From Oscillospiraceae bacterium (GTDB taxonomy: Bacteria > Bacillota > Clostridia > Oscillospirales > Ruminococcaceae): 39,071 nucleotides of DNA. The position numbers and the translations under genes were made by a program. The stretch spans positions 1 to 39,071 of the forward strand of contig JAGAKZ010000037.1 of NCBI GenBank assembly GCA_017848115.1, given 5' to 3'. The notes under the pieces are model-generated. The model was not told the origin of the DNA. It ran no database searches and saw only the letters and a list, made by a program, of their open reading frames with translations. This document shows, piece after piece, positions 26,238 through 33,566 of the stretch (position 1 is the first letter of the stretch; every line of letters begins with the position of its first letter).

Positions 26238-26594
26238 ATGAAAGAAAAACTTTTTGAGAGTGAAGCTAAAGTAATGGAAATCATCTGGGCGAACGCTCCT
26301 GTTTCGGCAAAGGAAATAAGTCTGATCGCAACAGATACTATCGGCTGGAACAAAAACACCACTTATACCATAATAAAAAAACTTGAGGCAAAAGGGTTTA
26401 TCAGACGTGAAGACCCCGGGTTTATCTGCACGCCTCTTGTTTCAAAAAAGGAAATGCAAAAAGTTGAAGCCGACTCTCTTTTAAAGAAAATATTTAACGG
26501 CTCAAGAAAAGCACTGTTTTCTGCACTTCTTGAAGATGAACCGCTGACGGAAAATGAGATCGACGAACTAAAAAAACTTATCGAAAAAAGGTGA
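26238..26594 (+). CDS. BlaI/MecI/CopY family transcriptional repressor
   Basis: 118 residues. The winged-helix N-terminal domain has the family opening ESEAKVMEIIWANAPVSAKE and the recognition part GWNKNTTYTIIKKLEAKGFI, and the C-terminal helices are for dimerisation. Relatives repress beta-lactamase, mecA or copper genes until a BlaR1/MecR1 protease triggers their cleavage. GGAGGT lies before the ATG. The stop at 26594 is six bases before the M56 start, so the repressor and its likely protease partner are coupled, and two operator dyads sit in the promoter. Confidence 0.92.
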   Translation: MKEKLFESEAKVMEIIWANAPVSAKEISLIATDTIGWNKNTTYTIIKKLEAKGFIRREDPGFICTPLVSKKEMQKVEADSLLKKIFNGSRKALFSALLEDEPLTENEIDELKKLIEKR

Positions 26595-26599
26595 TTGCT

Positions 26600-27514
26600 A
26601 TGTTACATGAAGTTTTTTACTGGCTTTTAAGTATGAGCATATCAGCTGTAATAACCGGAATATTCGTTCTTTTAGTAAGAAACATCAAAAAAATTCCAAA
26701 AAGAATCACGATTATACTATGGCTTGTGCCTTTTATTAGAATGGCAATACCTGTAGGACTTAACGGAAATCACAATCTCATGTCACTTATTTCAAAAATA
26801 ACAACCAGATCCATAAAAGTATATCAACCTACAAATCATGTTTCGGTTTCTATGATGAATATGACTACACTGGCAGACAGCTATTTTCCGGTGACTTACG
26901 GTTCTGTTGTTCTCGAAAAAATATTCAGCATTTCTTCAATAATCTGGATTACAGTATTTATTGCAATTGTATTGATACTTGCAATTATTTATTTTTCGAC
27001 ACTTCATGAAATGAAAGATTCAGTACATATGCGTGATAATATCTATTTTTCCACGAAAATCACATCACCTGCTGTATACGGAATCATTCGTCCGAAAATA
27101 ATTTTACCAGAATCTTATTCTGACAAGGATATCGAACTTATATTACTGCACGAAAGAACACATATAAAACGCAGGGACAATCTCTGGCGTGTGATTGCTG
27201 TTCTGATAACCGCTGTTCATTGGTTCAATCCTTTTGCATGGATATTTCTAAAAATGTTTCTTAACGATCTGGAATTGTCGTGCGATGAATGTGTTATTGC
27301 AAAATCAGGTGCTGACCGTATTAAAGAATATGCATATCAATTAGTAGAAAACAAAAGAAGTTCAAATATATTCGCTTCTGCATTCAGCGGAGGAAGAACA
27401 CGAAAAAGGATAGAAAACATATTGTCTTTTAAAAAAATGACATATTTTTCTGCTACTGTATTTGTTTTATTTATTACTGCACTATTATATGTATTATTAA
27501 CAAATCCAAGATGA
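26600..27514 (+). CDS. M56 family (BlaR1/MecR1-type) membrane metalloprotease
   Basis: 304 residues. Several membrane helices surround a cytoplasmic zinc-protease loop with HERTH at 184-188 (HExxH) and the following HWFNPFAW and LELSCDECVI, the BlaR1/MecR1 signature. In those proteins a signal across the membrane activates the zinc site, which removes the BlaI repressor. Here the sequence ends just after a last helix (about residue 300): there is no extracellular penicillin-binding sensor domain, so the signal must enter by another route. AAGGTGA is 6 bases before the ATG at 26600; a GTG at 26591 is less likely. Confidence 0.9.
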   Translation: MLHEVFYWLLSMSISAVITGIFVLLVRNIKKIPKRITIILWLVPFIRMAIPVGLNGNHNLMSLISKITTRSIKVYQPTNHVSVSMMNMTTLADSYFPVTYGSVVLEKIFSISSIIWITVFIAIVLILAIIYFSTLHEMKDSVHMRDNIYFSTKITSPAVYGIIRPKIILPESYSDKDIELILLHERTHIKRRDNLWRVIAVLITAVHWFNPFAWIFLKMFLNDLELSCDECVIAKSGADRIKEYAYQLVENKRSSNIFASAFSGGRTRKRIENILSFKKMTYFSATVFVLFITALLYVLLTNPR

Positions 27515-27527
27515 AAGGAAGATATTT

Positions 27528-28481
27528 ATGAAAAACAAATCTCTGGCAAAATACCATCTGTTTACCGTTTTAGGCGTATTATTAGCTTCGGTTTACCCTA
27601 TTTACATGGGAATTTGCATTATAAAAGATTATATTATCAATGGTATAGTTCTGAAAGAAAATTATCCGAAATACATTATTCCATATACACCGATCAGTCT
27701 TGCTGTTATAACGGGAGTTCTTCTGATGCCTCTTTTTATCAGAAAATTAAAGCGGTTTTCCTTATTGACCGGATTTCTGACATCTGTTTTAGTATTCTTT
27801 ATTTCCGAAGTATTCCTTGAAAGAAAAATTGTAATCGGAGCAGACGAAATAGATGTAAGACTGGAAGACTGGCAAATGTATTCATGTATAGCTGTACCCC
27901 GACCGCAAACCACACTTGATATTTTAACCGGAAACTACAATCCGGCTTTTAAACTTCATTTTTACATGATTTCAATAGTACTTATTCTTTCAATACTAAA
28001 CTGCCTGTATGGATTTGGACAGATGATAGTAAGCGGTGATAAAAAACGTATGAAAGCATTGATTATACAGTCTGTATGTTCTGTAATATTTCTCGGTCTT
28101 TGTATCCTTGCGTGCTTTACTGCTTTCTGGAGAACAGGAAGTATAAAAGTTTCTGCTGTTTCAGCTTTTCTTATGACTGTATTTTTTATACTTCTTGGTG
28201 TTACTTCGGGATTTTTCACGAGTTCTTTTTTTCTTGGCAAACGTAAATTTGTGTGCGTATTTATCCCCGCAATTATCGCATCTACTATGACATTGCTCAT
28301 GTATATCGGAGAAATGATACTTCTTAACGGAGGATTGTACAGATTTGGAACGGGTTTTCTTTTTGAAAGTATCAACAGAATAGTTCTTTCGCCTTTTGAT
28401 ATATTTACAATTATAATATCAGGTTGTATTACCGCTGTCGGTAGTATGGTGCTTAATAAAAATACAACGAAAAATGTTTAA
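27528..28481 (+). CDS. Polytopic membrane protein, unknown function (third gene of BlaI operon)
   Basis: 317 residues with about eight hydrophobic helices spread over the whole chain and short loops; the longest outside segment is near residues 95-135 (a charged stretch between helices 3 and 4). No ABC, MFS or enzyme motif was recognised. AAAGGAAG precedes the ATG by six bases, and the gene starts 13 bases after the M56 stop, so it is under the same BlaI control. It may be the sensor or the effector (resistance or export) of the system. A strong terminator follows. Confidence 0.7.
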   Translation: MKNKSLAKYHLFTVLGVLLASVYPIYMGICIIKDYIINGIVLKENYPKYIIPYTPISLAVITGVLLMPLFIRKLKRFSLLTGFLTSVLVFFISEVFLERKIVIGADEIDVRLEDWQMYSCIAVPRPQTTLDILTGNYNPAFKLHFYMISIVLILSILNCLYGFGQMIVSGDKKRMKALIIQSVCSVIFLGLCILACFTAFWRTGSIKVSAVSAFLMTVFFILLGVTSGFFTSSFFLGKRKFVCVFIPAIIASTMTLLMYIGEMILLNGGLYRFGTGFLFESINRIVLSPFDIFTIIISGCITAVGSMVLNKNTTKNV

Positions 28482-28499
28482 AATTAAAATACCATATAA

Positions 28500-28545
28500 A
28501 AATATTTCCCTCAAAGCATCTGCAATATGAGGGAAATATTTTTTA
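28500..28545. terminator. Bidirectional terminator between the BlaI operon and the hydrolase gene
   Basis: AAATATTTCCCTCA (28500-28513) pairs with TGAGGGAAATATTT (28528-28541), a perfect 14 bp with T-runs outside. Confidence 0.85.
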
Positions 28546-29061
28546 TATAAATTCAACTCCTAAAGACAATAAATCGCCCTTTTGTTTATAAATTTTCTTA
28601 TTATCAAAACGACATCCTGTAGCCATTTCTGCAATTTTTACCTTAATACCGTTTTTTACTGCACCTTTTGCTGTCGCACCTACACAACCGCAAAGATCAA
28701 GTCCACATAATGTAACTTCATCATATTGTTTTAGAGCTACAAATTCTTTAAACTTTCTCGAAGTAAAAGTATCAGGTAAATTTTTTTCAAAATAAAAATC
28801 AGAAACAATATCAACACCTGAAAAAATTTCTGCACCAGGTGTATTTTTTATCGAAAAGCCTATAAACCATTTATTTGTAATAATATCAGGAAAAATCTGA
28901 CCAATATATATTACATCATTCCCATGCTGACTGAAATCGTGAATAATAGTATTTACAGAATCCACAAGCCTGTCAGTATCGTAGGAAAACATACTTTTTC
29001 TTTCATTCCAGAGATAATCATTTTGCATATCTATAACTACAAGTGCTTTTTTATTGTTCAT
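28543..29061 (-). CDS. Isochorismatase-like cysteine hydrolase
   Basis: 172 residues of the isochorismatase superfamily (nicotinamidase-type amidohydrolases). The catalytic triad can be placed: Asp in VVIDMQNDYLW near residue 11, Lys probably in FEKNLPDTF, and Cys in LCGLDLCGCVGATAKGA. GAGGAGAG precedes the ATG at 29061. It lies 33 bases after a TetR gene that is probably its regulator. Substrates in this family range from nicotinamide to N-carbamoyl compounds and pteridines and cannot be told from sequence. Confidence 0.85.
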   Translation of the reverse strand: MNNKKALVVIDMQNDYLWNERKSMFSYDTDRLVDSVNTIIHDFSQHGNDVIYIGQIFPDIITNKWFIGFSIKNTPGAEIFSGVDIVSDFYFEKNLPDTFTSRKFKEFVALKQYDEVTLCGLDLCGCVGATAKGAVKNGIKVKIAEMATGCRFDNKKIYKQKGDLLSLGVEFI

Positions 29062-29094
29062 ATTAAAACTCTCCTCTTATTTTTTTAATGAATA

Positions 29095-29679
29095 TCAATC
29101 CAAAAATCTGTTTACATTCCGTAAAATATAATTTTTCAATACTTCATCATCGGTAAGATCAATATCACAACAGTCCTTTATTTTTTCATAATTAAGAACT
29201 GCAAGTTCATGCATACCGGTCAATTCAAATGCTATAAGTCTGCATTCATTATAAGTTTTCCTTCCCGAATAATGCTCTGCTATAAATGGCAGGCTTTCCA
29301 TCCCAACATCAGAATCACGATTGAACAATATATACTTTGTTATTGCTTTTGAATAACTGTAATTTGAGATCATCAGTTTCATCATTTTAAAATGTAATTC
29401 AACAAGTTTCTGTTTAGGAGATAATTCTGAAGATATCAATTCAACAAATTCGGGGTCACTTGCCTGCACATCATTTAAAATCTTTTTAAATACTTCATAA
29501 AGTAAACCCTCTCGTGAACCAAAACAATAATTTATCATCGCAAGGTTCACTCCACTTTCTTTTGCAATAGCTCTTGATGTAACTTCATTAGCATCATCAC
29601 AGTTCATCATAAGTCTGGCAGTAGCATTTAAAAGTGCATTTTTTGTTATTTCAAGATTCCGCTTTACTTTCTCTGACAC
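29095..29679 (-). CDS. TetR/AcrR family transcriptional regulator
   Basis: 194 residues. The N-terminal HTH (about 8-55) has RNLEITKNALLNATARLM, VTSRAIAKESGVNLAMINYCFGSREGLLYEVF, the canonical TetR recognition helix and 'YYHF..KE.L' position. The C-terminal helical domain for ligand and dimerisation is unconserved. The start is GTG at 29679, with AGGAGG 7 bases upstream. A perfect 16-base dyad (29702-29717) lies just downstream of its own -10 box, so it likely autorepresses the two-gene operon with the hydrolase. Confidence 0.88.
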   Translation of the reverse strand: MSEKVKRNLEITKNALLNATARLMMNCDDANEVTSRAIAKESGVNLAMINYCFGSREGLLYEVFKKILNDVQASDPEFVELISSELSPKQKLVELHFKMMKLMISNYSYSKAITKYILFNRDSDVGMESLPFIAEHYSGRKTYNECRLIAFELTGMHELAVLNYEKIKDCCDIDLTDDEVLKNYILRNVNRFLD

Positions 29680-29701
29680 TATGATTCCTCCTGGTATATT
29701 T

Positions 29702-29717
29702 ATTAAACGTGTTTAAT
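29702..29717. promoter_or_regulatory. TetR-type operator dyad
   Basis: ATTAAAC-GT-GTTTAAT, perfect 7-bp arms with a 2-bp centre, covering the likely transcription start of the TetR operon. Confidence 0.6.
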
Positions 29718-29720
29718 TAT

Positions 29721-29749
29721 ATTATACAGTACTTTTTTAGTTTTTGCAA
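29721..29749 (-). promoter_or_regulatory. Promoter of the TetR-hydrolase operon
   Basis: Minus strand: TTGCAA (29749-29744), a 17-bp spacer, and TATAAT (29726-29721), immediately upstream of the operator dyad. Confidence 0.6.
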
Positions 29750-29774
29750 GCATTATAAAAAATAAATACAACAC

Positions 29775-29822
29775 AAAAAAACATTCTCCCGAAATTGTCA
29801 CTTCAGGGGAATGTTTTTTTTA
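29775..29822 (-). terminator. Terminator of the acetyltransferase cluster
   Basis: A stem formed by AAACATTC-CCC and GGGG-AATGTTT with a small bulge, followed on the minus strand by a T-run. It lies about 25 bases after the last gene of the cluster. Confidence 0.6.
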
Positions 29823-29847
29823 CATATTTAAAAAAATTTCATCACTA

Positions 29848-30303
29848 CTATTTATCTGCCAACCTCATTTTCAACAATGGAATCCAATCGTCCTCCATCA
29901 TTTTTTCTCCTGTCAGTTCAAAACCATTTCTTTTGTAAAACGCAATACCTCTGGTGTTATATTCCAAAGCCCATAAATAAGAAACATGAAGTTTTTGAAT
30001 AGCAAATTCGAGTAACTTTGCACCTATACCCTGATTCTGAAACTGCGGTTCAACATATAATTTTTCAATTTCATCACCACAAACACGAATTATTCCTTTT
30101 ACAACGCCATCATCATATACAAAGCAACTTTGTGAAAGATTATGATTTTCCATATATTCAGAAGCCATATCCATAACGTTCAATTCACCAAAGTAAAATA
30201 AATCATTATTAAAAAACGGGTAAAAATTGACACGATAATTTGTAACAATAATTTCCGCAATACGTGAAACATCTTTAACTGTTGCAGGTCTGATAAATTC
30301 CAT
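29848..30303 (-). CDS. GNAT family N-acetyltransferase
   Basis: 151 residues. The GNAT fold is clear: beta4 EIEKLYVEP followed by the acetyl-CoA pyrophosphate loop QNQGIGAKLLEFA (Q/RxxGxG/A), and the late ARG-type motif NTRGIAFYKRNGFELTG. It probably acetylates a small molecule. GGAGG from the end of the preceding gene serves as its ribosome site, 8 bases separate the two genes, and it is the last gene of a five-gene cluster. Confidence 0.9.
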   Translation of the reverse strand: MEFIRPATVKDVSRIAEIIVTNYRVNFYPFFNNDLFYFGELNVMDMASEYMENHNLSQSCFVYDDGVVKGIIRVCGDEIEKLYVEPQFQNQGIGAKLLEFAIQKLHVSYLWALEYNTRGIAFYKRNGFELTGEKMMEDDWIPLLKMRLADK

Positions 30304-30311
30304 TAATAAAT

Positions 30312-30890
30312 CTATTCCTCCGTATATTTATTGTTCATCGCCAAATATGTATCCTTATCAATACAATAACAAACCTCACCATGCGGTATTATATTTTCTC
30401 TTGAAAACCTCTGAACATTATCTGTAACATACATCATTGATTTTTCAAGTACTCTTGCAGACTTTACATTTTCACATCTGTGATACGCCTCAAGTTTTAA
30501 AAAATCAGTATTGCAAAATACAAAATCAATAAGCTTTGATAACACTTCACCGGCATATCCATTTCCCCAGAACTGTTCACCTATACAATATTCTATTTCA
30601 GCTGTACAACAATCCGAATATACTCTGCAAAATGCAATTTGTCCTATATTCCGGTTACTTGCCTTCTCAATAATAGCCCAGCGGTAAAAATCAGGTTCAC
30701 TATAATTTTGTATATACTTTTCAAGCAATTTTTTAACTTCTGAAACAGTAGTATAAACAGGTTCACCATATTCAGATTGTACATTTGGATTTGCTATCCA
30801 GTTTTCAAGCATATCCGTACAATCTTCTTTTATAAATCTTCTGCAAATAAGTCTTTTGGTTTCAAAAGTTTTTGTACCTGTATGATTCAT
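30312..30890 (-). CDS. GNAT family N-acetyltransferase, RimJ/RimL type
   Basis: 192 residues. The opening TKRLICRRFIKEDCTDMLENW matches 'TERL.LR.....D', and the pattern continues with NIGQIAF, IGEQFWGNGYAGEVLSKLIDFVF (acetyl-CoA loop) and ENVKSARVLEKSMM, the features of Acetyltransf_3 enzymes that acetylate ribosomal proteins, antibiotics or other amines. GGGGAGAT precedes the ATG. It lies 14 bases after the hydrolase gene within the cluster. Confidence 0.9.
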   Translation of the reverse strand: MNHTGTKTFETKRLICRRFIKEDCTDMLENWIANPNVQSEYGEPVYTTVSEVKKLLEKYIQNYSEPDFYRWAIIEKASNRNIGQIAFCRVYSDCCTAEIEYCIGEQFWGNGYAGEVLSKLIDFVFCNTDFLKLEAYHRCENVKSARVLEKSMMYVTDNVQRFSRENIIPHGEVCYCIDKDTYLAMNNKYTEE

Positions 30891-30904
30891 CTTTATCTCC
30901 CCTT

Positions 30905-31429
30905 TTACATCCGGATAATTTCAACTGCCCTTTCAAAAGAAACACACTCGGCATATCTTTTATTCCACATAAATTCATTATAATACTTATACGTTTCTTC
31001 TGCCGACATAAATTTATTATCAAATGTACTGTTTGTATATTCGGGAACTATCATTTTAAAACCATGTTCAAAACCACATTTTATTGTGGCATCGATACAA
31101 TAATCCGTCTGAAGCCCGACAATCATGACAGTGTTTTCATTTTTCCCTTTCAGATATTCCAGAAGTCCTGTTTCCTTAAATGAACTGTTGACAGTCTTGT
31201 CAAATATCATTTCATTCTGAACAGGTTTAAAATCATCATATATTTCAAATCCTTCTGTTCCTTTCGTCAAATCACACCCAACTCCGTCATCATGTCTGAC
31301 AAATATCACTTCTACTCCATTTTCACGTGATATTTCAATAAGTTCTTTTATACGTTTTTTTAAAACAGAAAAATTGTAAAGTCTGTCATCAGTAATTAGT
31401 TTCTGCGTATCAACTACAAGAAGAACCAT
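30905..31429 (-). CDS. Isochorismatase-like cysteine hydrolase (second copy)
   Basis: 174 residues. Asp is in LLVVDTQKLI near residue 7, Lys probably in MIFDKTVNSSF, and Cys in VGLQTDYCIDATIKCGFEHG, completing the isochorismatase-family triad. GAGGTG lies 6 bases before the ATG at 31429; the longer reading to 31462 overlaps the preceding gene and has no site. It differs clearly from the other hydrolase at 28.5 kb: the Cys region is TDYC rather than LCGC. Substrate unknown. Confidence 0.87.
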   Translation of the reverse strand: MVLLVVDTQKLITDDRLYNFSVLKKRIKELIEISRENGVEVIFVRHDDGVGCDLTKGTEGFEIYDDFKPVQNEMIFDKTVNSSFKETGLLEYLKGKNENTVMIVGLQTDYCIDATIKCGFEHGFKMIVPEYTNSTFDNKFMSAEETYKYYNEFMWNKRYAECVSFERAVEIIRM

Positions 31430-31439
31430 ATTTATCACC

Positions 31440-31919
31440 TCAGAAATTTTTAATTTTATCAACAGCTACTTTTATCATAGTATCAAAACAAAGATAATCT
31501 CCGTTATCGGTTCTGATATAACTATACTCTGTCTCAACATACCCTCTTTTCAGATAAATAGCTTTTGCAGGAAAAGACGCAGATAAAGTTACAGCATCAT
31601 AATTTTCAAAAATCTTTTTCTCCGAAAAATCAAGAAGTTCTCTTCCGTATCCTCTCCCCTGATATTCCGGAAGTACAAATAACCGGCATATCTCATTATC
31701 CTTTATTGTAACAGTACCTGCCACTGTATTTTCAGAATCAAAACATATATATACCCTGTCACATTCTATGTCATTTAAAATATTTTCATCATTATGATGT
31801 TCAAGAAAAAAATTTACTGCACCGTCAGGGTAATAATGCGGATAAATATTCTTTATTGTATTTACAGTAATTCGTTTTACTTCTTCAAAATATGTACGGT
31901 CTATTTTTTCTATATACAA
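31440..31919 (-). CDS. GNAT family N-acetyltransferase
   Basis: About 159 residues. ICRLFVLPEYQGRGYGRELLDFSE is a textbook acetyl-CoA loop (Q-x-x-G-x-G), followed by the ASFPAKAIYLKRGYVETEYS motif. The start is uncertain: GTG at 31928 overlaps GGAG, while TTG at 31919 is 10 bases from it and is preferred here. It is second in the cluster, with about 10 bases to the methyltransferase stop and 10 to the hydrolase start. Confidence 0.88.
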   Translation of the reverse strand: MYIEKIDRTYFEEVKRITVNTIKNIYPHYYPDGAVNFFLEHHNDENILNDIECDRVYICFDSENTVAGTVTIKDNEICRLFVLPEYQGRGYGRELLDFSEKKIFENYDAVTLSASFPAKAIYLKRGYVETEYSYIRTDNGDYLCFDTMIKVAVDKIKNF

Positions 31920-31937
31920 TTTTATCACACTCCAAAA

Positions 31938-32558
31938 TTACTTTTTACGGCATACAACCACAAAACTCCTGCCCTTTACAATATCATGAACCTCAACATC
32001 ACTAAATCCTGCTTCTCTGCTCAACTTTTCCAATGTTTTGACATCATATTTTTTAAATCCCTTTTTAGTATACGAAAGCTTGTCCAGCCATTCTTTTGTA
32101 TAGACAACATTATAGAAAGTTCCGTTTTGTGTAAGAGTACGGTATATTTCACTCATTCCCTTTGAAATGTCACTCCAGAAATATACTGTATTTATTGATG
32201 TAACAGCACTGAAAAATTCGTTTTCATATGAAATGGCACAGCAATCTCCGGTTTCAAGATGAAGTCTGCCTTCTCTGAAAGCCTTATCATTTTTCTTAGA
32301 GGCTTTTTTCTTCATATCCTCAGAAATATCAATTCCATATAGTTCATACTTTTTTCCGCTCTTATCAAGTAGTTTCAATAAATATCCGTTTCCGTACCCT
32401 ATATCAAGAACCCGGCTTTTTTCAGGTAAAGAAATCATTTGAACAGTCTTTATGTACATTTTGTTATTTATCACATTCATAATAATACAGCAGATTTTTC
32501 CGACAATCCCACGAGGATTTCCAAACTGCGAACCTATATATTCTGTAAATTTCCCCAT
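31938..32558 (-). CDS. Class I SAM-dependent methyltransferase
   Basis: 206 residues. Motif I VLDIGYGNGYLL (about 50-61) binds S-adenosylmethionine, GIDIS forms motif II, and the usual GDCCAISYENEFFSAVTSINTVYFW strand with IYRTLTQNGTFYNVVY follows. This is the UbiE/Methyltransf_11 style acting on small molecules. GAGGTG lies 6 bases before the ATG. It leads the five-gene cluster behind a perfect consensus promoter. Confidence 0.88.
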   Translation of the reverse strand: MGKFTEYIGSQFGNPRGIVGKICCIIMNVINNKMYIKTVQMISLPEKSRVLDIGYGNGYLLKLLDKSGKKYELYGIDISEDMKKKASKKNDKAFREGRLHLETGDCCAISYENEFFSAVTSINTVYFWSDISKGMSEIYRTLTQNGTFYNVVYTKEWLDKLSYTKKGFKKYDVKTLEKLSREAGFSDVEVHDIVKGRSFVVVCRKK

Positions 32559-32596
32559 CGTATCACCTCTGGTAAAAAAATTTGATTATATACTTA

Positions 32597-32625
32597 ATTA
32601 TAATTATCGCATATACATATGTCAA
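32597..32625 (-). promoter_or_regulatory. Perfect consensus promoter of the methyltransferase cluster
   Basis: Minus strand: TTGACA (32625-32620), a 17-bp spacer, and TATAAT (32602-32597), both hexamers exact. The leader is about 32 bases. Confidence 0.75.
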
Positions 32626-32666
32626 GAGATCGCATCATTCTTCTATGATTACTTCTAATTTTACTA

Positions 32667-32695
32667 TTGACACTTAAAAACAATTATGATATACT
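32667..32695 (+). promoter_or_regulatory. Promoter for the protease remnant and small lipoprotein
   Basis: TTGACA (32667-32672), a 17-bp spacer, and TATACT (32690-32695). The RNA would start near 32702. Confidence 0.65.
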
Positions 32696-32721
32696 AATTT
32701 CATAAAATACATCTTAAAAAT

Positions 32722-32910
32722 ATGATTGGTATAACAAATTCAATTGTCGCAACTGATAGGGGTGGACCTGTCGCTTTGGAGACTGACAGTGGAACCAATC
32801 GACAAATATCTATCTTAGGATTAACTACTGCTTCAAACTCCGGGGGAGGTGGCTATGCGTGCAAAATTACAAATATCATAGGAAATTTAGGATTATCAAT
32901 TGTTATATAA
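32722..32910 (+). pseudogene. C-terminal remnant of a chymotrypsin/V8-like serine protease, nucleophile replaced
   Basis: 62 residues. ATDRGGPVALETDSG sits where trypsin-fold proteases have 'GDSGGPV', and the tail SILGLTTASNSGGGGYACKI with ITNIIGNLGLSI matches the closing strands and C-terminal helix of that fold. The nucleophile Ser is Arg here, and the His/Asp half of the enzyme is absent. There is no ribosome site before the ATG at 32722. It is therefore a dead fragment, though a strong promoter lies just upstream and its 3' end overlaps the next gene by 52 bases. Confidence 0.5.
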
Positions 32911-33470
32911 CAAACCGTTTGTTGTTATTTTTTACATTTGTTGCAGTTTTGATTTTTACATCATGCACAGAAAAAAATACAAAATTATCCGACTCACATA
33001 TACCTGCAACATCTCAAACACAAATAACTACACAAGATATCACTATTTCTTCGCTTATAACAGAAAACGAAAAAAATATCGTTACCACAAATATCAATTT
33101 TAAAAATTCAGGAGAAAACGTATTTGTAAGTGATGACGAAAAAATCCGTATAGAAATAATCTGTAATCAGAAAGGCGAAAATATATACGCTCAGGCAATA
33201 TATGAAAATCTTTCAGATAATACTATTAAAATCAACGGTGACATATGCCAAATACGTATGATTTCACAAAAAACAGATATAGGTTATCCAGCCGTATTTG
33301 CTGATAATAAACTTACTCTTAACCCAGGAGAAAAAATTTCGTTTAGTTCTGAGAATAACATATATATAGGTGATATCAAATGCGATGCATTTCACATACA
33401 TATCGCCTTTTATTCTGATAGCGATGTACTCTATTCATTAAAAACTGAACCAACTGATATATTAATCTAA
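32859..33470 (+). CDS. Small secreted lipoprotein, unknown function
   Basis: 203 residues from a GTG at 32859, with GGGAGGT about 9 bases upstream. A long basic N-region is followed by a hydrophobic stretch and the lipobox LIFTSC with Cys36. A Ser/Thr-rich spacer and a beta-rich domain (about 90-203) follow, resembling Ig-like/intracellular-proteinase-inhibitor folds with alternating strands (IRIEIICNQ, IYAQAIYENLSD, LTLNPGEKISF). It lies in an overlapping frame with the end of the protease remnant, so translation may be coupled. The function is not recognised. Confidence 0.65.
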   Translation: MQNYKYHRKFRIINCYITNRLLLFFTFVAVLIFTSCTEKNTKLSDSHIPATSQTQITTQDITISSLITENEKNIVTTNINFKNSGENVFVSDDEKIRIEIICNQKGENIYAQAIYENLSDNTIKINGDICQIRMISQKTDIGYPAVFADNKLTLNPGEKISFSSENNIYIGDIKCDAFHIHIAFYSDSDVLYSLKTEPTDILI

Positions 33471-33528
33471 AAAGAAAAAGCACCCCTATTTGTCTATTAT
33501 CCTTAACGGAGAAATAAGTCTGGTATGT

Positions 33529-33566
33529 AACCCGAAAGGTATTACGCCTTTCGGGTTTGCTTTTTA
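33529..33566. terminator. Terminator-like hairpin at the edge of the recombinase remnant
   Basis: AACCCGAAAGG (33529-33539) pairs perfectly with CCTTTCGGGTT (33547-33557), followed by TGCTTTTTA on +. It marks the point where the base composition changes to higher G+C. Confidence 0.65.
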
